The notes beneath the pieces are model-generated. The model made no database searches. It was given only the letters and a program-made list of their open reading frames with translations, and was not told the origin of the DNA. This document shows, piece after piece, positions 10,748-18,953 of a stretch of DNA of 64,000 bases. The translations under genes were made by a program, and so were the position numbers. Position 1 is the first letter of the stretch. Each line of letters begins with the position of its first letter. Source of the stretch: Bacteroidales bacterium (GTDB taxonomy: Bacteria; Bacteroidota; Bacteroidia; Bacteroidales; Paludibacteraceae); the NCBI GenBank assembly GCA_012837935.1, contig DUQG01000008.1, positions 89,395 through 153,394 on the forward strand, written 5' to 3'.

Positions 10748-10755
10748 TATATTTG
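10748..10755 (+). promoter_or_regulatory. Candidate Bacteroidota -7 box (TATATTTG) upstream of pepD
   Basis: Matches the TAnnTTTG consensus. Confidence 0.4.
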
Positions 10756-10822
10756 CAAATAGAGAATAATTAATATAAATCATACTTCGAGCTTCTTGCT
10801 TCGAGCATCAAACTTTTAAAAA

Positions 10823-12265
10823 ATGAGAAACTTAGAACCTAAAATTGTTTGGAACCACTTTTACGAGATAACGCAAATTCCGCGCCCATCGAAAAAAGAG
10901 GAGAAGATTTGTGCCTATTTGGAAGAATTTGGGAAGAAAAACAACTTTGAAACAAAAACCGATAGAGCCGGAAATGTGCTGATAACTAAACCTGCTACAC
11001 CAGGTTATGAAAATCATAGAACTGTAATTTTGCAAGCGCATATGGATATGGTTTGCGAGAAAAACAGCGATGTAGAGTTTGATTTTGAGAATGACCCGAT
11101 TCAAACTGAAATTCGTGAAGAATGGCTTCATGCCAAAGGAACCACGCTTGGCGCCGACAACGGTATCGGGATGGCACTGATGCTTGCCGTGCTTTCATCG
11201 GATGATTTGAAACACCCGAAAATCGAATGTCTTTTCACGACTGATGAGGAGACAGGATTGACTGGAGCATTTGCGTTGCAAGAAAATTTCTTGACAGGCG
11301 ATATATTGATAAATCTTGATTCGGAAGATGACGGTGAAATTTATGTAGGTTGTGCCGGAGGAATTGATACTACAGCTCATATGCGTTACAAAACCAAGCG
11401 AACGCCTGTTGGATATTTTGCGTTTTCGGTAAATGTTTCGGGATTGCTTGGTGGTCATTCCGGCGATGATATTGAAAAAGGACATGCGAATGCAAACAAA
11501 GTTTTGAATCGTATTTTGTGGAATATGCGCAAAGAAATGGACTTGCGTGTCGCGAAAATTGACGGTGGAAACTTGCATAATGCTATTCCTCGTGAAGCAT
11601 CGGCTCTAGCTGTGATACCTTCTGCCGACAAAGAAAAAGTGCGTGTGATTTTCAATCAAGTAGCAGCCGATATTGAAAGTGAATATAAGGATGTTGAAAC
11701 CAAAATGCGTTTGGCACTTCAATCGGAAGATGTTCCGGAAGAAACTTTAACAAAAAAACACACAAAAAAACTTCTGAATGCGCTTTATGCTTGTCCGCAC
11801 GGCGTGAAAGCCATGAGTAAAGATATGCCCGGATTGGTGGAAACTTCCACAAACTTGGCGTCTGTGAAAATGCTTGAAGGGCATATTATCAAAATTGTTA
11901 CCAGTCAGCGCAGCTCGGTGGAAACAGCTAAATACGATATTGCACATCAAGTGGAAGCTGTTTTTCGTTTGGCAGGATGTAAAGTTTCGCATGGCGACGG
12001 CTATCCGGGTTGGAAACCAAACCTAAAATCCAACGTGCTAAAAGTAGCTGAAAAGAGTTACGAAAAATTATTTGACCAAGTCCCAAAAATCAAGGCTATT
12101 CATGCCGGATTGGAGTGTGGACTGTTCCTGAAAAAATATCCGCATTTGGATATGATTTCCATCGGACCAACTATGCGTGGAGTTCACTCACCGGACGAAA
12201 GATTACATATTCCGGCAGTAGGTCGCTCGTGGGAATGGCTGAAGGGAATTTTGGCTGATCTGTAA
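10823..12265 (+). CDS. pepD: Aminoacyl-histidine dipeptidase (PepD, M20 family)
   Basis: QAHMDMVCEKN, GTTLGADNGIGMA, TTDEETGLTGA, GGHSGDDI, HAGLECGLF motifs. Confidence 0.93.
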   Translation: MRNLEPKIVWNHFYEITQIPRPSKKEEKICAYLEEFGKKNNFETKTDRAGNVLITKPATPGYENHRTVILQAHMDMVCEKNSDVEFDFENDPIQTEIREEWLHAKGTTLGADNGIGMALMLAVLSSDDLKHPKIECLFTTDEETGLTGAFALQENFLTGDILINLDSEDDGEIYVGCAGGIDTTAHMRYKTKRTPVGYFAFSVNVSGLLGGHSGDDIEKGHANANKVLNRILWNMRKEMDLRVAKIDGGNLHNAIPREASALAVIPSADKEKVRVIFNQVAADIESEYKDVETKMRLALQSEDVPEETLTKKHTKKLLNALYACPHGVKAMSKDMPGLVETSTNLASVKMLEGHIIKIVTSQRSSVETAKYDIAHQVEAVFRLAGCKVSHGDGYPGWKPNLKSNVLKVAEKSYEKLFDQVPKIKAIHAGLECGLFLKKYPHLDMISIGPTMRGVHSPDERLHIPAVGRSWEWLKGILADL

Positions 12266-12278
12266 TTATTCTGAAATA

Positions 12279-12361
12279 GAACGCAAATTGCACGAATTAC
12301 ACAAATTGTCACAAATTTTTATAGGTTGTGTTCATTTGTGTAATTGGTGTGATTTGTGTTC
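12279..12361. repeat. Imperfect inverted repeat made of 'AATTTGTGT' phrases
   Basis: GAACGCAAATTGCACGAATTACACAAAT pairs with ATTTGTGTAATTGGTGTGATTTGTGTTC (24/28 by eye). Confidence 0.65.
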
Positions 12362-12468
12362 AAAAGAATTTTGCACTTCAAGCTTCAAACTTCCGGCTAT
12401 AAAAAAATAGCTATACGTCAGTATAATCTGTGCAATCAGTGTTCTAAAAACTTCAAGCTATATAAATT

Positions 12469-12792
12469 ATGTTTTTCTCAGATTGGAAAGAAAAAAGTGT
12501 TGGAAAAGAGATTTCCAAGAGCCTGCTTTGGGAGTATGACCTGTCAAAGTTTGATTGGGATGCTATGCGTGTTTTGGTAGTTCAACGAGTTATAGAGCGT
12601 GGTTGGCTCGATGATTTTTATGCGATGATAAGGCTCTATGGCGGAATTGAAAATGTACGTGAAATTATCAAAGAAATTCCTGCGCTGTCACCCAAAGATA
12701 TGAATTTTGTTGTTCATTTTTTTGAAATTGAAAAAGAAGAACTAAAATGCTACACACGGAAACAATTAAGGGAGAAACATTTACTCTCTTGA
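12469..12792 (+). CDS. DUF6922-like small protein, putative antitoxin partner of AbiEii-type toxin
   Basis: 107 aa (MFFSDWKEKSVGKEISKSLLWEYDLSKFDWDAMRVLVVQRVIERG...); overlaps the next ORF by 46 nt. Confidence 0.65.
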   Translation: MFFSDWKEKSVGKEISKSLLWEYDLSKFDWDAMRVLVVQRVIERGWLDDFYAMIRLYGGIENVREIIKEIPALSPKDMNFVVHFFEIEKEELKCYTRKQLREKHLLS

Positions 12793-13391
12793 AAAGAATA
12801 ATGGCTGACAGACGCTTGCAGGGTTTTAATCTTGCCGGCGGAACAGCATTGGCGTTGTATTTGGGGCATCGGTTGAGTGTGGACTTGGATTTGTTTACAC
12901 CCTATCCTTTTGATACAAAGAAAATGGAACAATATCTAATAGAAACTTACGATTTCAAAGCCGATTATTTTGAAGAAAATACGTTGAAAGGCACGATTAA
13001 TGGAGTGAAAATTGATTGTATAACATATAGTTATCCGAATTTAGAAAACCCATATATTTCAAAAGAGAATATTCGGCTTTACAGCATAAAAGATATTGTA
13101 GCAATGAAACTATCGGCAATAGCTGATGATGGTTCTCGCTTAAAAGACTTTATTGATATTGCTTGTTTATCTACAAAAATGTCGTTAAATGAAATGCTGC
13201 GAGCCTATTTGGAAAAATTTCCCAATTCCAATCCTATAAGACCCTTGAAAGGACTTCTGTATTTTGAAGATATTTATTTTGATGAACCTATTTTTATCTT
13301 AAAAGGCAAGTACACGTGGAAAAATATTCAAAAACGACTAGAACAAATGCAGAAAAATAGAGATAAAGTTTTTGAGAAATTGCCATTATAA
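12747..13391 (+). CDS. Nucleotidyltransferase, AbiEii/AbiGii toxin family
   Basis: FNLAGGTALALYLGHRLSVDLDLFT is the NTase G(G)T...DxDLF signature; DIVAMKLSAIADDGSRLKDFIDI is a typical AbiEii motif. Confidence 0.85.
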   Translation: MLHTETIKGETFTLLKRIMADRRLQGFNLAGGTALALYLGHRLSVDLDLFTPYPFDTKKMEQYLIETYDFKADYFEENTLKGTINGVKIDCITYSYPNLENPYISKENIRLYSIKDIVAMKLSAIADDGSRLKDFIDIACLSTKMSLNEMLRAYLEKFPNSNPIRPLKGLLYFEDIYFDEPIFILKGKYTWKNIQKRLEQMQKNRDKVFEKLPL

Positions 13392-13463
13392 GACAAATAC
13401 GAAAATAATAAAGTTAAGTAAAATGCAGTTTTAAACCGCAATTTGCTTTTTAAATTCGTTAAT

Positions 13464-13501
13464 CATCGGCATCCGTTGGTTAACGGACAAGGTCGCCGAT
13501 G
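13464..13501. repeat. Nested palindrome CATCGGC..TCCGTT..AACGGA..GCCGATG
   Basis: Two nested perfect stems (7 bp and 6 bp) with an asymmetric internal bulge. Confidence 0.65.
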
Positions 13502-13629
13502 CACTTCACAATGAAAAAAATGTGTAAATTTGTGTAACTTGTGCAATTTGTGTTCAATAAACTTATAAATAAGTGTTCATCAGCATAATCTGTGTTATCC
13601 GTGTTCTAATCATTTAATCAGAAGACATT

Positions 13630-14850
13630 TTGAAACGTAAAATCATCAATGACCCTGTTTTCGGGTTTATCAATATCCCGAATGATTTCTTGTACGACAT
13701 CATTCAGCATCGCTATTTCCAACGATTACACCGCATTAAACAGTTGGGGTTGTCGTCGTTTGTATATCCGGGTGCACAACATACGCGCATGCTTCATTCG
13801 CTTGGTGCCATGCACTTGATGGGAGAAGCTATCGCACAACTGCGACTTACAGGGCAGGAGATAACTTGTGAAGAGGAAGATGTCGCAAGAGCCTGTATGC
13901 TTTTACACGACATTGGGCACGGACCTTTTTCGCACACCTTGGAGCATACCATTGTTCATGGCATTTCGCATGAGCAGCTTTCGCTTTGGATGATGCAGCG
14001 AATGAACGAGGAGATGGGCGGGAAACTTGATTTGACAATACGGATTTTCACTAATCAGTATGAAAAGCATTTTTTGCACCAACTTGTTTCAAGTCAGCTC
14101 GATATGGACAGACTTGATTACCTAAGTCGTGATAGTTTTTTCTGCGGAGTAAGTGAAGGGATTATCGGTTCACAACGAATAATCAAGATGCTCAACTTGC
14201 ACAACGACCGTCTTGTGGTGGAAGAAAAAGGGATTTATTCCATTGAGAAATTCCTTGTAGCACGTCGCTTGATGTATTGGCAGGTTTATCTGCACAAAAC
14301 ATCGGTAGCTTCCGAAAAAATGCTCACAAACATCCTGACACGAGCCAAAGAGCTGGCATCCAAAGGCGAAGAACTTTTTGCACCGCCGTCGTTGCAGTTT
14401 TTCTTGTATAATAAACTAACAAAAACCGATTTTGAGAGTTCATCCGAACCGCTTGATAAGTTTGCCGAATTAGACGATGCCGATATTTTAAGTGCAGTAA
14501 AAGTTTGGTCGAACTATCCGGACAAGGTGCTTTCTACGCTTTGCCATAATTTTACCAACCGTAAGCTTTTCAAAGTGATTATGCTGAAAAATAAGGAAGA
14601 AGGTGAGGAATTACGGGCATCTTACTTGGAAAAATACAAAGCGAAATTCGGTTTTGATGAACGTGAAGCGTCTTATTTTATCAGCGAAGAAATAGTTTCT
14701 ACCGACACCTACAGTCCGCAAGATGAAACCATCGACATTCTCTACAAAGACGGCACGGTCAAGGACATTGCGGAAGCTTCCGATATGCTAAATATTCAGG
14801 TGCTGACCAAAAAAGTAGAGAAACATTATTTGTGCTACTTTAAAATTTGA
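13630..14850 (+). CDS. HD-domain phosphohydrolase (dGTPase-like)
   Basis: HxxRxxHSLG (HTRMLHSLGAMHL), LLHDIGHGPFSHTLEH, SQLDMDRLDYLSRDS. TTG start in the track; true start could differ. Confidence 0.88.
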   Translation: MKRKIINDPVFGFINIPNDFLYDIIQHRYFQRLHRIKQLGLSSFVYPGAQHTRMLHSLGAMHLMGEAIAQLRLTGQEITCEEEDVARACMLLHDIGHGPFSHTLEHTIVHGISHEQLSLWMMQRMNEEMGGKLDLTIRIFTNQYEKHFLHQLVSSQLDMDRLDYLSRDSFFCGVSEGIIGSQRIIKMLNLHNDRLVVEEKGIYSIEKFLVARRLMYWQVYLHKTSVASEKMLTNILTRAKELASKGEELFAPPSLQFFLYNKLTKTDFESSSEPLDKFAELDDADILSAVKVWSNYPDKVLSTLCHNFTNRKLFKVIMLKNKEEGEELRASYLEKYKAKFGFDEREASYFISEEIVSTDTYSPQDETIDILYKDGTVKDIAEASDMLNIQVLTKKVEKHYLCYFKI

Positions 14851-14872
14851 TTTTGGAAAAGCAGAATCACAC

Positions 14873-14907
14873 AAAAGAGCATACAAAAACGTTTGCAGTG
14901 CTCTTTT
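14873..14907 (+). terminator. Hairpin after HD-domain gene
   Basis: AAAAGAGCA...TGCTCTTTTT. Confidence 0.5.
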
Positions 14908-14971
14908 TCATTTTAAATCATTGCATTCTAAGATTTTAAATTAATTTGATTATTTTTGTTGTTAAATGTGA

Positions 14972-15167
14972 ACTCGTCTCGACTTTTAAAACATAGAGAA
15001 CAATAGTTAAATATATGAGCATTTTTTATTGTTTTTCGAGAACATAGTAAAAAAAATCAAACCTGCCTGCTGCAGGCGGGGATTTTTTTCGCTATTGTTT
15101 CCGAAATCACGAGAATATGCACGTTTTTTTCTATGTTTGCTATTGTTTTGAAAAAATCAAGATGACT
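14972..15167 (+). repeat. Long-hairpin dispersed element, copy A (with 19-bp GC-rich palindrome at its apex)
   Basis: ACTCGTCTCGACTTTTAAAACATAGAGAACAATAG...CTATGTTTGCTATTGTTTTGAAAAAATCAAGATGACT; nearly identical to 33633-33808. Confidence 0.9.
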
Positions 15168-15196
15168 TCTGTAAATAAATTAACCATCAACAGTTT

Positions 15197-17560
15197 ATGA
15201 AGACAAAACTTTCTACGCTGCTACTTGCAGTTCTTGTACTTGTTTCCTGCCAAAAACAGGCGCTTAACCTTCCCGCAGAAGGCGAAAATAATTTGAATTT
15301 AAACACGCTACTGACTCTTTCTCAGGGTGAAAACATCATTGTTACACAAGATTTTATTTCCAATCCGAGTGAAATTGACAGTGTAAGTTCGGCTGAAATT
15401 GCAGTGGCACTGACCGACAAAAAATATAAAATTCAACTGAACGTTACACCCGAAACACCCAATTTTTTCAATATCAATATTTGGGTTAAAGGTGTTCCAT
15501 ACGCAATTCCATGCCAAAAATCTGATAAAGTGGATTATGTTTTTTCGTTTAATCCACAAGGCAAAACCTACAAACGCGTTCAGATTGCCGGACAGATGAA
15601 CGATTGGGCACCTAATCTTTCTCCTGATTTTGTACTGAATGAAGAAGGATTGTACACCGCTACGTTGTATTTAAGTCCGGGAACATACCTTTATCAAATG
15701 GCATTGGATGGCGATTGGAACCACGACCCAAACAACCCTGATAAAGTGGATAACGGCTACGGAAAATTCAATTCTATTTTGCAAGTGCCCGGAAACGCGG
15801 ATAAATTTCCAGTTTTAACAACAGAAAAAATAGCCGGAAGTACATTTACAGTTTCCGTTCAAAACGACGCGAAAAGTATCTTTGCATATTGGCAAAACTA
15901 CTTGCTACCGGAAAACTTTGTAAAGTTTGAAAATGGCAAAATAACCGTAACTATTCCACAAGAAGCCGGTAAAGTTGATCGCTCGTTTGTTCGCATTTGG
16001 GCTACAAATGATTGGGGCGTAAGTAACGATATTTTAGTTCCGCTTGCAAAAGGAAAAGTGCTGACTAAATCGGCGCAAATCAACCGCCATGACCGTCATG
16101 CACAGATTATGTACTTTATGCTTGTTGACCGCTTCAAAAACGGAAATACCGACAACGACCGTCCGCTCAATAGCCCCGAAGTACATCCGAAAGTGGATTA
16201 TTTCGGTGGAGACCTTGCCGGACTACAGCAAGTAATTGACGAAGGATATTTCAAAAAATTAGGTGTAAATACGCTTTGGATTTCACCACTAAATCAAAAT
16301 CCTGAAGGTGCTTACGGTTATTATGCGCCCAAAAACACCAAATTTTCGCCTTATCACGGCTATTGGCCTATTTCATTCAGCAAAGTGGATCATCGCTTTG
16401 GTAGCAATCAAGAACTGAAAGATTTGGTGAGCCATGCGCACAACAACGACATCAACATCTTGCTGGATTATGTAGCACACCACGTTCACGAACTTAATCC
16501 ATTGTTCCAAAATCATCCGGAATATTTCACTTCGCTTTATCTGCCTGACGGTTCGTTAAATACCCAGCGTTGGAATGATCAGCGATTGACTACTTGGTTT
16601 GACACATTTATTCCTACGATTGATTTTGCAAATCCGACGATGATTGAAATGATGACAGACAGTGCAATTTACTGGATTAATGAATTTAAAATTGACGGAT
16701 TCCGCCACGATGCTTGTAAACATGTGGATTTGCCTTTCTGGCGTACCTTGACAAAGAAAATCAAAGAAAATAATGAAGGAAGAAATCTGTATCAAATCGG
16801 TGAAACTTACGGCAGTCCTGAACTGATTAACAGCTACTTGAACACGGGAATGCTTGACGGACAATTTGATTTCAATGTGTTTGAAGATGCAAATACAAGT
16901 TTTGCAGGTGTAGGACAACCTGACTTACAACGTGTAAATAACGTTCTACAAAGCAGTTTGAAAACTTACGGTTCACACAACCTGATGGGATACGTGTCCG
17001 GTAATCACGATAAACCACGATTTATGGCGTTAGCATCAGGCGACTTGAAGTTTGGTGAAGATAGCAAAGAAGCCGGATGGAATCGTGAAATCGGCATTAC
17101 TGACAGTATCGCATATGACAAACTGGCTCTGATGCAAACCTTTATCTTGACCGTTCCGGGTGTTCCGGTTATTTACTACGGTGACGAAATTGGTCTGACG
17201 GGTGCTAATGACCCGGATTGTCGAAGAATGATGAAGTTTGACGGCTGGAATGCTCGTGAGCAAAAGCTTTTCGACAAAACCGCAAAGCTTGCCAATCTTC
17301 GCAATAGCAATCCTGTGCTGATTTACGGAGACTTTATCAGTCTGAAAGTTGAAAAAGATAGCTGGATTTATGCACGTAAATATTTCGACAAAACAGCAAT
17401 TGTAATATTTAACAACAGCGACCAAGCTAAGGAACTGGAAATGGAACTTCCTGCTAATTTACAAGGAAGTTTCAAAGCTACTTTCGGAAGTCAATTTACG
17501 CTGGAAGGTGGAAAATTGAAAATAAAACTGGAGCCGTATAGTTCGGAAGTGTTGCTGTAA
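15197..17560 (+). CDS. GH13 alpha-amylase lipoprotein (SusG-like) with N-terminal CBM/E-set module
   Basis: Lipobox (LVLVSC); 'VQIAGQMNDWAPN' carbohydrate-binding-like module; GH13 motifs INILLDYVAHHVH, KIDGFRHDACKH, YQIGETYG, YVSGNHDKPR. Confidence 0.9.
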   Translation: MKTKLSTLLLAVLVLVSCQKQALNLPAEGENNLNLNTLLTLSQGENIIVTQDFISNPSEIDSVSSAEIAVALTDKKYKIQLNVTPETPNFFNINIWVKGVPYAIPCQKSDKVDYVFSFNPQGKTYKRVQIAGQMNDWAPNLSPDFVLNEEGLYTATLYLSPGTYLYQMALDGDWNHDPNNPDKVDNGYGKFNSILQVPGNADKFPVLTTEKIAGSTFTVSVQNDAKSIFAYWQNYLLPENFVKFENGKITVTIPQEAGKVDRSFVRIWATNDWGVSNDILVPLAKGKVLTKSAQINRHDRHAQIMYFMLVDRFKNGNTDNDRPLNSPEVHPKVDYFGGDLAGLQQVIDEGYFKKLGVNTLWISPLNQNPEGAYGYYAPKNTKFSPYHGYWPISFSKVDHRFGSNQELKDLVSHAHNNDINILLDYVAHHVHELNPLFQNHPEYFTSLYLPDGSLNTQRWNDQRLTTWFDTFIPTIDFANPTMIEMMTDSAIYWINEFKIDGFRHDACKHVDLPFWRTLTKKIKENNEGRNLYQIGETYGSPELINSYLNTGMLDGQFDFNVFEDANTSFAGVGQPDLQRVNNVLQSSLKTYGSHNLMGYVSGNHDKPRFMALASGDLKFGEDSKEAGWNREIGITDSIAYDKLALMQTFILTVPGVPVIYYGDEIGLTGANDPDCRRMMKFDGWNAREQKLFDKTAKLANLRNSNPVLIYGDFISLKVEKDSWIYARKYFDKTAIVIFNNSDQAKELEMELPANLQGSFKATFGSQFTLEGGKLKIKLEPYSSEVLL

Positions 17561-17702
17561 AATAGAAAGGCGTTATTTTTAATAAATTAACAGCTTATAA
17601 CAACCTTATCACCTTATTTTATGCTTGAGGCGATAAGGTTGTATCTTTTCTTATATTCTAATTCAATTTGCTTTGACACAAAATTTAGTAATTTTTAAAC
17701 CT

Positions 17703-18203
17703 ATGATAACAATTTCAGAAAAAAAACTACAAGAAGCAGGTGCTCTCGGAATAGATGAGTTCCTGCAAGTTTTTATTGATGCGTATTTAGAAGCACTAGA
17801 CGGAAATTTAACTGCTGATAATATGCATTTGCTTAATGGCAATCAGCATTCACTTCTTGCATACTATTTTTTACGCGAGGAAGTAATGCAAGGCGGTTTT
17901 GTGCAGTTAATCCAAAATGGCTACGGAGGATATGTTTTTGATAATCCGACAGCGAAGGCTCTCAAACAGTTTGGTGCTACGGATACAGCAAAAATTGTTT
18001 ACAAAGCCAAAGATATTTTCGATTTCAATCGCGAAGAGCTTGAAAGAGAAACTACCGAAGAGGAATTTATGGCTATGTACGTGGACTTTGAGCAGTTTGA
18101 TGAGTTGGAAGAGATGTTTTTTGAAATAGAAGAAGAGCAAACTGCCATTATTGCGCAGTATGTTGATGAGAACATTGCGAAATTTGGTGAAGTAGCCAAA
18201 TAG
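17703..18203 (+). CDS. DMP19-family (DUF4375-like) protein
   Basis: Acidic protein with 'LREEVMQGGFVQLIQNGYGGYVFDNPTAKALKQFGA'. ATG at 17703 (MITISEKK) preferred over the track start at 17673. Confidence 0.7.
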   Translation: MITISEKKLQEAGALGIDEFLQVFIDAYLEALDGNLTADNMHLLNGNQHSLLAYYFLREEVMQGGFVQLIQNGYGGYVFDNPTAKALKQFGATDTAKIVYKAKDIFDFNREELERETTEEEFMAMYVDFEQFDELEEMFFEIEEEQTAIIAQYVDENIAKFGEVAK

Positions 18204-18275
18204 TCTCTCTTTTGGGTTGCTAAATGCAAATCTTAATAGTCCCAAGATTGAAATAAGAAGATTAATTTTGCAACA

Positions 18276-18779
18276 ATGAAACGTTTGAAATTGGATTTTT
18301 ACAGTCAGGATGCGGTTACTCTGGCTCAGCAGCTTTTGGGAAAAACGCTGGTTAGGGTGTTTGACGATGGTTCTGTACGTCAGTACAAAATTACTGCAAC
18401 GGAAGCTTATTGTGGCGCTGAAGACAAGGCTTGTCATGCCAGTAAAGGACGTACACCACGCACGGAAGTGATGTTTCACTCGGGCGGAAAACTTTATGTC
18501 TATCTTATTTACGGTATCTATTGGTTGCTAAATGTGGTTTCCGGAATGGAAGATAATCCTGAAGCAGTTTTAATCTGCGGATTGAATGAGATTAGAGGTT
18601 CGGGTAGGGTAGGACGTGAGCTAAAAATTGATAAATCTTTTTACGGTGAAGACTTACAAACATCTAAGCGAATATGGATAGAAGATGGTGAAGAACTTTC
18701 CGATATCATGGCAAAACCTCGTGTAGGTGTGGATTATGCCGAAGAGTGGAAAGATAAATTGTGGCGATTTGAGATTTAA
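18276..18779 (+). CDS. DNA-3-methyladenine glycosylase (AAG/MPG family)
   Basis: AQQLLGKTLVR, ITATEAYCGAEDKACHASKGRTPRTEVMFHSGGKLYVYLIYGIYWLLNVV. Confidence 0.92.
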   Translation: MKRLKLDFYSQDAVTLAQQLLGKTLVRVFDDGSVRQYKITATEAYCGAEDKACHASKGRTPRTEVMFHSGGKLYVYLIYGIYWLLNVVSGMEDNPEAVLICGLNEIRGSGRVGRELKIDKSFYGEDLQTSKRIWIEDGEELSDIMAKPRVGVDYAEEWKDKLWRFEI

Positions 18780-18953
18780 AATACAGATTATTTCTTTGCG
18801 TGCCATTTTGTCCGTGCTTATTCGGGAAGCAGAAAAACTTATGACATCTTTACCGATTTTCAAACAAACAGCTTTTAGGTACTATTTTTGAGTAAATACT
18901 TTCACAAATATATTCAAATCACTATTTTTGTGAAAAATCAAATAGAATACAAT

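Noticed and set aside
17907-18479. 190-aa minus-strand ORF spanning DMP19 and DNA glycosylase genes
   Set aside because: Fully antisense to two recognisable genes; no domain signal.
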